Origin: Nannocystaceae bacterium
GTDB lineage: Bacteria > Myxococcota_A > Polyangia > Nannocystales > Nannocystaceae
Direction of reading: 5' to 3'
DNA length: 6,528 nt
NCBI GenBank assembly: GCA_016763875.1
Contig: JAESSZ010000474.1
Span: forward strand, 1-6,528
Position 1 is the first letter of the stretch. Each line of letters starts with the position of its first letter. Shown in pieces: positions 1 to 6,022 of the stretch. The notes below the pieces were generated by a model. It did not search any database and had not been told where the DNA came from. It worked only from the letters and a program-made list of their open reading frames with translations. Position numbers and translations under genes: made by a program.

Positions 1-1023
1 CCACGACTCGCGGCACCGGGCGACGGTCACTGGACTGGCAGTGGTGGTGTCGGTCGGAACCGACAGTCGCGCCCGCATCGCGGTCAGTCGCGCCAGTAAC
101 TTGGTGAGTTCGGCGGCAAGAGCCTCGGGCTTTTTTAACCATGCCTCCTCGTCGTTGAGCCGTCGAGTCAGTTCCGACATCCCCAGGCGATCGGGGAGTC
201 GGCGCACGTCGCTGGGGGCGGTTGCTCCGGAAATCGGGGTCGACCAGCTGACCGCCGCGGCACTGGGCAGTTCCACCTCGATCTGCTGCAAGCGCGTCGA
301 GAGGCGCGCAAGACCCTCACGCGCTTCGCCGACTGCACCACCGTCGGCCGCGGTGCCCTGCAGCGCGGCAAGACGAAGGTCCAACGCCTGCAGGTCTGTC
401 CGGGCTGCAGCGAGCGAGGCGACGCTGCACGCCCCGAGTTGGCCCAGTCCGCGTGAAAACTCCCGGCCCAAGGCCCGTAGTGCGCGCCCGCACTCTTCGC
501 ATCTGTTTGTCGCGAGTCGCAGCTCCACCGCACTGAGCATGCGGTCTCCGTGCCGGGTGAACGCGGTGGGGTCGCGGCGGATGATGGGGCGCAGGTCCAG
601 TTCGCGTGCGATGGCGTGAAGTGCAGTCGCGATCAGATCACGTTGCATGCCGTCCTCGGCGGACAACGCCTGACGATCGATGCCGTCGAGTTCTTGCAAC
701 GCCGCGTCCGTGGCTTTGCGGATCGGCGCCCGCGCAGAACGACTCAGGGGCGAGGGACCCAGAGCACCCGCCCCGAGACCGGAGGCGCTGATCGGATCGG
801 CGAGCACCAACGCGCGCTGCCCGGCCGCGACAAAACGATCCAGTGCCGCTTTGTGCGCTCGTGCCCTAAAACCAGGATCTGGTTCGGCTGCGGCCGTCGC
901 GTCGGTGGTTCCTGCAGGTTTGGTGTCGACCGGTTGCTCCCTGGGGCAACCGAGCAGCACGAGGTACCCCACCGCGCATCGAAGTGGGGCCTTGTTGGGC
1001 AGGAGACGCGGACGCTGCGTCAC
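1..1023 (-). CDS. Putative lipoprotein, helical, possibly DUF885-like (3' end beyond window)
   Basis: The minus strand is open for 341 codons from a GTG at 1023-1021 to the left edge, with third positions almost all G or C, so it is a real partial gene. The GTG lies in a GTGA overlap with the glyA stop, which suggests translational coupling. The N-terminus looks like a lipoprotein signal: basic residues, a short hydrophobic run, then the lipobox LLGC with Cys at about residue 26. An Ala/Thr/Pro-rich linker follows, then a long Leu/Ala/Arg-rich, probably all-helical region. Its pattern (ELDGIDRQALSAED..., then RRDPTAF) resembles the N-terminal half of DUF885 proteins, which carry an HExxH-type motif near the C-terminus; that part would lie outside the window, so the family call is tentative. 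A CxxC (CEEC) occurs near residue 177. Function unknown; membrane-anchored location inferred. Confidence 0.72.
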   Translation of the reverse strand, partial: MTQRPRLLPNKAPLRCAVGYLVLLGCPREQPVDTKPAGTTDATAAAEPDPGFRARAHKAALDRFVAAGQRALVLADPISASGLGAGALGPSPLSRSARAPIRKATDAALQELDGIDRQALSAEDGMQRDLIATALHAIARELDLRPIIRRDPTAFTRHGDRMLSAVELRLATNRCEECGRALRALGREFSRGLGQLGACSVASLAAARTDLQALDLRLAALQGTAADGGAVGEAREGLARLSTRLQQIEVELPSAAAVSWSTPISGATAPSDVRRLPDRLGMSELTRRLNDEEAWLKKPEALAAELTKLLARLTAMRARLSVPTDTTTASPVTVARCRESW

Positions 1024-2297
1024 AGGCCGGGCGCAGGAAAGGGGGTGACGAACTCGCGTACCTCGTTCGCGATGGCCGCGCACAGCGCATCGTCCGGATT
1101 GCCGTCCTTGGCCGCGGCACCCGCGATACCTCGATGGATGAGGTCCGCCACGCGGTCCATTTCGCCGGTCTTCATGCCTCGAGAGGTCAGCGACGACACG
1201 CCGATGCGCAGCCCCGAGGGGTCGAATGGCTTGCGCGGGTCGAACGGGATCGAGTTCGCGTTGAGTTCGATGCCACACCGGTCGAGCGCGCGCGCGGCCT
1301 GACCACCCGAGATGCCGTCGGGGGTCACGTCGAGCAGCACCAGGTGGTTGTCCGTGCCACCGGTGACCAGTGACATGCCGCGGCTGAGCATTGCTTCGGC
1401 CAGCGCCGCCCCGTTGGCGACCACTTGCTTGGCGTACGCCGTAAACTCGGGCGTCGCGGCTTCCTTGAATGCCACCGCTTTGGCCGCGGTGGTGTGGTTG
1501 TGTGGCCCGCCTTGCAGACCGGGGAACACCGCCCGGTCGATGGCTCTGGCGTGCGCCTTCCGGCACAGGATGAGCCCGCCCCTGGGCCCACGCAATGTCT
1601 TGTGCGTCGTGGTTGTGACGACCGCGCAATGGGGCACGGGATCGGGGTGCACGCCGCCAACCACAAGACCCGCGATGTGGGCGATGTCGGCCACGAGGTG
1701 GGCGCCGACCTCGTCCGCAATGGTTGCGAAGGCGGCAAAGTCCAAGGTGCGGGGATACGCCGAGTGCCCACACCAGATGACCTTGGGTCGGTGCTCTTTG
1801 GCGAGGTCGCGCACCTCGTCCATGTCGATGCGGTGGTCGCTCTTGCGCACGCCGTACTGCACGGCGTTGTAGTAGATGCCGGTCGCCGAGACCTTCCACC
1901 CGTGGGTGAGGTGTCCGCCCGCGGGCAACGAGAGCCCGAGTGTGGTGTCGCCCGGTTCGCACAGCGCCAGCAGCACCGCGAGGTTGGCTGGCGATCCGCT
2001 GTAGGGTTGCACGTTGGCGTGCTCGGCTCCGAACAGCGCTTTTGCGCGGTCGATCGCGAGTGACTCCAGCGGGTCGATGAAGGCCATACCTTCGTAGTAA
2101 CGCTTGCCGGGGTAGCCCTCGGCGTACTTGTTGGTGAGGCTCGACGCCGACGCCCGGAGCACTGCCGAAGAGACGTAGTTCTCGCTCGCGATAAGCCGGA
2201 GGCTCTCGCGTTGGCGTTGATCTTCGCCCTGGAGCAGTGCCCAGACTTCGGGGTCGGCCTCCGGCAACTCGGTTTGGTGCGACGGCGACTCGGACAT
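1020..2297 (-). CDS. glyA: Serine hydroxymethyltransferase
   Basis: This PLP enzyme interconverts serine plus tetrahydrofolate with glycine plus 5,10-methylene-tetrahydrofolate in the cytoplasm and is a main source of one-carbon units. The protein is full length: 425 residues from the ATG at 2297, against about 417 in E. coli. Family motifs appear in order: LIASENY, LTNKYAEGYPGKRYY, NVQPYSGSPAN, GGHLTHG, DIAHIAGLV, the PLP-lysine segment TTTTHKTLRGPRGG (Lys about 233), FPGLQGGPHNH, and TGGTDNHL near the C-terminal domain. In-frame starts also exist at 2324 (GTG) and 2309 (ATG). I prefer 2297 because it fits the family length and sits 7 bases after a -10-like TATGCT; no Shine-Dalgarno is visible for any of the three. 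The stop overlaps the GTG of the downstream lipoprotein gene. The residues around YYEGMAFID and PHNHTTAAKAVAF differ from the E. coli type but are family-compatible. Confidence 0.97.
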   Translation of the reverse strand: MSESPSHQTELPEADPEVWALLQGEDQRQRESLRLIASENYVSSAVLRASASSLTNKYAEGYPGKRYYEGMAFIDPLESLAIDRAKALFGAEHANVQPYSGSPANLAVLLALCEPGDTTLGLSLPAGGHLTHGWKVSATGIYYNAVQYGVRKSDHRIDMDEVRDLAKEHRPKVIWCGHSAYPRTLDFAAFATIADEVGAHLVADIAHIAGLVVGGVHPDPVPHCAVVTTTTHKTLRGPRGGLILCRKAHARAIDRAVFPGLQGGPHNHTTAAKAVAFKEAATPEFTAYAKQVVANGAALAEAMLSRGMSLVTGGTDNHLVLLDVTPDGISGGQAARALDRCGIELNANSIPFDPRKPFDPSGLRIGVSSLTSRGMKTGEMDRVADLIHRGIAGAAAKDGNPDDALCAAIANEVREFVTPFPAPGL

Positions 2298-2304
2298 GGC
2301 GCGG

Positions 2305-2310
2305 AGCATA
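2305..2310 (-). promoter_or_regulatory. Candidate -10 box for glyA
   Basis: Reading leftwards, TATGCT matches the -10 consensus at four of six positions and ends 7 bases before the glyA ATG at 2297. Transcription from it would start at or beside the ATG, giving a leaderless mRNA. No convincing -35 hexamer is visible, so this is weak evidence on its own. Confidence 0.3.
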
Positions 2311-2352
2311 GCCGAATCGGGCACGTGTTAGGTTCGAGGTCCGGCCTGCACG

Positions 2353-2727
2353 ATGAAACTGCGTATTCTCGGCGACACACTGCGTCTGCGACTCGCCCAA
2401 GGCGAGGTGGCTCAGCTGCGCGAACTCGGGCACGTCGAGCAGTCGATTCACTTTGGGCCTGAGGGCACCGACGCGATGTCCTACGCCGTCATCTCGGATC
2501 GCGCGGCGCAGCGCATCCAGGCGAGTTTTCAATCCGGTCGCATCGTCGTTCGGATCCCACACGAGCAGGCCAACGACTGGGTGGACGGCTCGGACGTGAG
2601 CCTGCGGGCCTCTCAACCGGCCCGTGAAGACGAAACGCTCGAGATCCTCATCGAGAAGGACTTCAAATGTCTCGTGCCGCGCACAGGCGAGGAAGACTCG
2701 GACGGGTTTCCCAATCCGTCGAGCTGA
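2353..2727 (+). CDS. Small conserved protein of unknown function (DUF7009-like)
   Basis: A complete 124-residue gene with strong G/C third-position bias. The protein begins MKLRILGDTLRLRL and ends with an acidic, conserved-looking tail: EKDFKCL at 101-107, then EEDSDGFPNP at 113-122. Both ends match my memory of a small family catalogued as DUF7009; I cannot confirm the name here. There is no signal peptide or membrane segment, so it is probably cytosolic. The opening reads as two short beta strands, followed by a mixed alpha/beta middle (YAVISDRAAQRIQASF, then GRIVVRIP). A GAGGT at 2336-2340 lies 12 bases before the ATG, a somewhat distant ribosome-binding site. The gene diverges from glyA across 55 bases and converges on the LamG lipoprotein gene with 10 bases between their stops. 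No function can be assigned. Confidence 0.85.
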   Translation: MKLRILGDTLRLRLAQGEVAQLRELGHVEQSIHFGPEGTDAMSYAVISDRAAQRIQASFQSGRIVVRIPHEQANDWVDGSDVSLRASQPAREDETLEILIEKDFKCLVPRTGEEDSDGFPNPSS

Positions 2728-2739
2728 GCCCGCTCAGCT
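2722..2739. terminator. Hairpin across two convergent stop codons
   Basis: AGCTGAG and CTCAGCT form a perfect 7-bp stem around a CCCG loop (an inner C-G pair is also possible). The stem includes the TGA of the plus-strand gene (2725-2727) and most of the TAG of the minus-strand gene (2740-2738). Its symmetry and position suggest a bidirectional terminator, but there is no T-tract on either side, so intrinsic termination would be weak. Confidence 0.4.
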
Positions 2740-4117
2740 AGGCGCCATCGAGGTGTTGTGCCGGCCCGTAGCTGAGCAGTGCGTCACGCATCGAGTCGTA
2801 CTGGATAACAATCCACGGGGGCGAGCGAGCGCTTCGGGTGAAACGTACCTCATCGAGAACCCCGTCGAACTGGCGAGTCTCGTTGGCACGATTACCGATC
2901 GTCAGTTCGAGATCCGCGTCTGACGGGGAGGCGGTGACGCTGGGCACGGTCGCATCCATGAGTTCCACCTCAACCCCATTGACGTACAGCGTCGCCGCCG
3001 CCAGTTGCGAGGCGTCGTGGACCGCTGCGACGTGGGTCCACACATCGAGTTCGATCTGCTCCGGGACTGTCTGCCAGGTCAGCGTCGGACTCTCGCCCGC
3101 GGCAAACCCGAAGTAGAGTCGGCCCATGGCGTCAACGTAAAAACGCCATCCCACATCGTCAGCGAACTTGTCCACCACGCGCCCGTAGTCGCCGCCGCCC
3201 CAGCCGCGTGGCCGCATCCACGCCGAGACAGTACCGCCCGTGGCGAAGAGGCCCGCGATCGACTCGTCGGCGCCGATACTCAAGCGAGCGTCGGGGGTCA
3301 GGAAGTCCTGGGCGTCGCCAACCTGCCCTTGGACGAGCGCCAGCGTGCCCATCGGGGTGCCGTGGTTGTCGTTGCTCGTGGCGTCGCTGCCGTCGTCATC
3401 GAAGTGGAACACGGCCTCGAACGGCGCGCCGAAAACCGGAGCGAGGTCACTGGGCGTTTGAGCCACGGGGTTGCTGTAGTACAGCCACAGGCCGTCTTGT
3501 GCGCCCCCGAGCGTGTCGAGGAGAACCCAAAACAACGACGTGCCATCGAAGTTCCATTGGATAGACTCGGATGCCAAAACCTCACCCGACAGCGAGACGA
3601 AGCGGAGATCCTCCCCGTCGGTTTGCATTTGTGAGTACTCGACGCGCGTTGCGTCCAACGTGATCAGCACCGGGATGCTGGTCAGCGGATCGTCGGTGCT
3701 CCGCGTCACCAGGAGTTGATGCCGGATGCCGTACGCGCAGTCCCACCAGTCGGGCGGGCAACGCTCGCCTGTTGTGGTGTTTTCGCCCGAGGTACTGGTC
3801 CCGCTGGACAGCGACAACGTCTCGCCGTCGTTGTTCGTGGTCCCGCTCGCATCGGCCGTAGCGCCTGTGGTCGTGGCGCCTGAGGTCGTGCCGTAGGGCT
3901 GCACGCATTCACCCGCCACCGAGGGGGGTCCACGCTCACCGTAGCGCTGCCCAGACGGACAGTCGTCGTCGGAAAAGCAACAACTGCCCGTGGGCTGACA
4001 GAGTCCTTGGGTGGCCGACGTCGTGCAGTCGTCGTCGCCGTTGCAAACGAAGTACTCGTTGCGGGCACACGCCAGTGCACCGACGAACGCAAGACCGAGT
4101 TGCACGCCGTGTCGCAT
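2738..4117 (-). CDS. Lipoprotein with Cys-rich module, DUF2341-like and LamG-like domains
   Basis: A 459-residue secreted, probably lipid-anchored protein. Residues 1-16 are a short signal peptide and GALAC puts the lipobox cysteine at 17. Residues 20-72 form a Cys-rich module (Cys 25, 31, 40, 46, 47, 53, 71) with DDDC and CPSGQRYG. Residues 75-118 are a Thr/Ser/Gly linker. Residues 122-240 look like DUF2341: WWDCAYGIRHQL, IPVLITLD, GEDLRFV, WVLLDTL, LWLYYSNP. Residues 240-445 look like a LamG/concanavalin-type jelly roll: GTVSAWMRPRG, DVWTHVAAVHD, LYVNGVEV, IGNR, FDGVLDEVRFT. It ends with the WIVIQYDSM motif that often closes such proteins. An in-frame TAG at 4132-4130 just upstream fixes ATG 4117 as the likely start. 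I infer a surface binding protein, perhaps for glycans; the ligand is unknown and no catalytic motif is visible. Confidence 0.92.
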   Translation of the reverse strand: MRHGVQLGLAFVGALACARNEYFVCNGDDDCTTSATQGLCQPTGSCCFSDDDCPSGQRYGERGPPSVAGECVQPYGTTSGATTTGATADASGTTNNDGETLSLSSGTSTSGENTTTGERCPPDWWDCAYGIRHQLLVTRSTDDPLTSIPVLITLDATRVEYSQMQTDGEDLRFVSLSGEVLASESIQWNFDGTSLFWVLLDTLGGAQDGLWLYYSNPVAQTPSDLAPVFGAPFEAVFHFDDDGSDATSNDNHGTPMGTLALVQGQVGDAQDFLTPDARLSIGADESIAGLFATGGTVSAWMRPRGWGGGDYGRVVDKFADDVGWRFYVDAMGRLYFGFAAGESPTLTWQTVPEQIELDVWTHVAAVHDASQLAAATLYVNGVEVELMDATVPSVTASPSDADLELTIGNRANETRQFDGVLDEVRFTRSARSPPWIVIQYDSMRDALLSYGPAQHLDGA

Positions 4118-4126
4118 CCCCCCGGT

Positions 4127-4132
4127 AGTCTA
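4127..4132 (-). promoter_or_regulatory. Candidate -10 box for the LamG lipoprotein gene
   Basis: Reading leftwards, TAGACT matches four of six positions of the -10 consensus and ends 9 bases before the ATG at 4117. The run of G between them could act as a poor Shine-Dalgarno but directly abuts the ATG. No -35 is evident. Confidence 0.22.
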
Positions 4133-4232
4133 ACCAACCCGGTAGGCGGCGAGGAGAGGGCCGGACAACCTGTTTTGGGTGCGACACGCGCGCGAGATGT
4201 CCGGGGGACTGAGCAAGCGGCGTTGCGCGGGC

Positions 4233-4238
4233 TATCCT
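4233..4238 (+). promoter_or_regulatory. Candidate -10 box for the trp operon
   Basis: TATCCT matches four of six consensus positions and is followed by 6 bases and then the GTG at 4245. The spacing predicts a transcript starting at or next to the start codon. This, and the absence of a ribosome-binding site, supports GTG 4245 as the trpG start. No good -35 hexamer is visible near 4210-4216. Confidence 0.33.
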
Positions 4239-4244
4239 GGCGCA

Positions 4245-4910
4245 GTGTCCGTCACCGGGTTTCACAGCGATCACGGCGATCACTCGCTGGGACGCCGTTA
4301 CGAGCCTCGCGAGCCCACGGGGCCGCGCGTACTGGTCGTGGACGCGCACGACTCGTTTACCTACAGCCTCGTGCAGCTGCTGCTCACCCTGGGGGCGGTG
4401 GTCAACGTCGTGGCATGCGACGACGCTTCGGTGTCGGTCGCCGCTGTGGTCCGCAGCAGACCCACGCACATCCTGCTTTCCCCGGGTCCGGGCCGGCCGG
4501 AGCATGCCGGCATTTTTCCCGCGCTGGTGCGTGACGGCGTCGCCGACGAGATCCCGCTGCTCGGGGTGTGTTTGGGACACCAAGCCCTATGCCAGGTCCA
4601 CGGCGCACAGTTGGTCGCCGCCGAACGGATCATGCACGGCAAAGTAAGCCGTGTGACGCACGACGGTACCGGACTGTTCGCGGGCCTTCCCAACGCGTTT
4701 GCTGCCACCCGCTACCACAGCCTCGTGGTGCGCGCCGACACCCTGCCCGCAACGCTGGTACCGGTTGCGTTCGCTGAGGACGGCGCGCTGATGGCGGTTG
4801 CACATGTCCGCCGCCCCGCCTTCGGCGTACAGTTCCACCCCGAGTCAATTTTGACCGACTGCGGCCGCGCGCTCCTCGAGCGTTTTCTGGCCGAAGGAAA
4901 CCTTTCGTGA
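4245..4910 (+). CDS. trpG: Anthranilate synthase glutamine amidotransferase subunit (TrpG)
   Basis: A class I glutamine amidotransferase that hydrolyses glutamine and passes ammonia to TrpE for anthranilate synthesis; some TrpG proteins also serve PabB in folate synthesis. From GTG 4245 it has 221 residues. Motifs: VDAHDSFTYSLVQLL near the N-terminus, oxyanion region SPGPGRPEHAG at about 79-89, nucleophile Cys109 in GVCLGHQAL, GKVSRVTHDG, RYHSLVV, and His198/Glu200 in FGVQFHPES, so the catalytic triad is complete. About 28 residues precede the usual start of the domain, including a His/Asp-rich HSDHGDHS encoded by a small repeat. Longer frames start at GTG 4179 or ATG 4197, but the added residues look non-coding. 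The gene opens the operon and overlaps trpD by GTGA. No trpE lies beside it, so its partner is encoded elsewhere. Confidence 0.95.
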   Translation: MSVTGFHSDHGDHSLGRRYEPREPTGPRVLVVDAHDSFTYSLVQLLLTLGAVVNVVACDDASVSVAAVVRSRPTHILLSPGPGRPEHAGIFPALVRDGVADEIPLLGVCLGHQALCQVHGAQLVAAERIMHGKVSRVTHDGTGLFAGLPNAFAATRYHSLVVRADTLPATLVPVAFAEDGALMAVAHVRRPAFGVQFHPESILTDCGRALLERFLAEGNLS

Positions 4911-6022
4911 CCTCAGCCTCTCTCTCCATGAACTCGACCGCGCGACAGACTCCAGAAGCGATGCGCGGCGGTCTGGCCGCACTCGCGCGAGGTCGCGATC
5001 TTACGCGCGCCGTGGTCGAGGCTCTGTTCGACGAACTCATGGCCGGCCGTTGCGACGACGCGCAGATCGGCGCGTTGCTCATGGGGCTGGCACAAAAGGG
5101 CGAGACCATCGACGAGATCGTCGGCGCGGCCGCGGCGATGCGACGCGCGGTGGTCCCGATTCAATCGAGACACACCGATCTGCTGGATACCTGTGGCACC
5201 GGAGGCAGTGGCATCGCGAGACGCAATGAGTCGACGGCGGTGGCCCTGTGCGTAGCCGCGTGTGGGGTACGGGTGGCCAAACACGGCAACCGCGGTGCCT
5301 CGAGTCCAAGCGGGAGCGCCGATGTTCTCGAGGCGCTGGGGGTCAATGTTGCCGCGGACCCGGGGCAGGTCGGCCGCTGTCTCGACGAGGTTGGCGTGGG
5401 CTTTCTGTTTGCGCCGCGGCTTCACCCGGCGATGAAGTACGCGGTCGGCCCTCGACGATCGTTGGGGATCCGGACGGTCTTCAATCTGCTCGGTCCACTC
5501 ACCAATCCCGCGGGCGCGACCCGCCAACTGCTGGGCGTGTACGATCCGCGCCGTCTCTCGGATGTAGCGCGCGCGTTGGGAGCGCTAGGCAGCCACCGGG
5601 TCATCGCGGTGCACGGTTTCCTCGCGGGGCAGCCTGCCGACGAAAATGCCCCCCCTGGGATCGATGACCTGTCGCCGGAAGCGCAGTCCCTCGCCGTGCA
5701 GTGGCACGCCGGAGAGGTCACCCGTCATGTTCTGCGCCCCGAGGATGCTGGTTTGTCCCCGGCTCCACTGTCGCAGATCGCGGGTGGCACTCCGGCAGAC
5801 AACGCCGCCGCGTTGACACGTTTGCTGGATGGCGAGCCCGGCGCGTATCGAATGGCCGTGCAGTACAGCGGTGCCATGGCTCTGGTCGCTGCGGGTGAGG
5901 GCGACATCGGTGCGCTCCGGGAGCACGCGGTGACGATCGGTGAGGCACTGGACAGTGGTCGGGCCAAGGCGCTGCTGGCGGGACTCATCGCCAAGAGCCA
6001 CGCGCAGGTAGGGGACGCGTGA
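4907..6022 (+). CDS. trpD: Anthranilate phosphoribosyltransferase
   Basis: Transfers phosphoribose from PRPP to anthranilate, the second step of tryptophan synthesis from chorismate. It has 371 residues from the GTG at 4907 (overlapping the trpG stop) or 364 from an ATG at 4928. Family landmarks: helical N-terminal domain (about 20-85), DTCGTGGSG at 94-102, NEST at 107-110, KHGNRGASSPSGSADVLEALG at 125-145, and FAPRLHPAMKYAVGPRRSLGIRTVFNLLGPLTNPA (169-202), which includes the anthranilate-side arginine region. Several positions are unusual: GTGGD is GTGGS (Ser101); the acidic Asp-Glu pair is Asp-Asp (253-254); about 11 extra residues (FLAGQPADENAPP) lie between HG at 236-237 and GIDD; and the common VLLN is VQYS (Ser321). 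The fold, length and operon still make trpD by far the best call. The trpC GTG overlaps its stop. Confidence 0.95.
   Translation: MTSASLSMNSTARQTPEAMRGGLAALARGRDLTRAVVEALFDELMAGRCDDAQIGALLMGLAQKGETIDEIVGAAAAMRRAVVPIQSRHTDLLDTCGTGGSGIARRNESTAVALCVAACGVRVAKHGNRGASSPSGSADVLEALGVNVAADPGQVGRCLDEVGVGFLFAPRLHPAMKYAVGPRRSLGIRTVFNLLGPLTNPAGATRQLLGVYDPRRLSDVARALGALGSHRVIAVHGFLAGQPADENAPPGIDDLSPEAQSLAVQWHAGEVTRHVLRPEDAGLSPAPLSQIAGGTPADNAAALTRLLDGEPGAYRMAVQYSGAMALVAAGEGDIGALREHAVTIGEALDSGRAKALLAGLIAKSHAQVGDA

Larger units (their letters stand above)
4118..4244. other. Divergent intergenic region, lipoprotein gene / trp operon
   Basis: These 127 bases must hold the promoters of both flanking genes. A 7-base direct repeat CCGGTAG occurs at 4122-4128 and 4139-4145, 17 bases apart start to start, and could be an operator or chance. 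A purine run, GAGGAGAGGG, lies at 4151-4160 but is not suitably spaced from any credible start. I see no leader peptide with Trp codons and no clear attenuator hairpin. Confidence 0.5.

Noticed and set aside
41..1302. Long plus-strand open frames opposite the lipoprotein and glyA 3' ends (41-619, 550-1302)
   Set aside because: Their translations are Arg/Ser/Ala-rich with no family likeness, while the minus strand has clear codon bias, a lipobox and SHMT motifs.
1325..2380. A 351-codon minus-strand frame overlapping glyA in another phase
   Set aside because: Low-complexity Arg/Ser/Thr/Pro product, typical of an out-of-frame read in GC-rich DNA; glyA motifs occupy the same strand in the correct frame.
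4118..4244. Possible trp attenuator or leader peptide
   Set aside because: No short frame with consecutive Trp codons and no terminator-like hairpin with a T-run.
4179..4244. Upstream trpG starts at GTG 4179 and ATG 4197
   Set aside because: The added residues do not resemble TrpG and lack a well-spaced ribosome-binding site; a -10-like box lies inside this stretch.
3005..4534. Plus-strand frames opposite the LamG gene (3005-3634) and across the divergent region (4007-4534)
   Set aside because: No recognisable domains; the opposite-strand gene explains 3005-4117 and trpG explains the rest.
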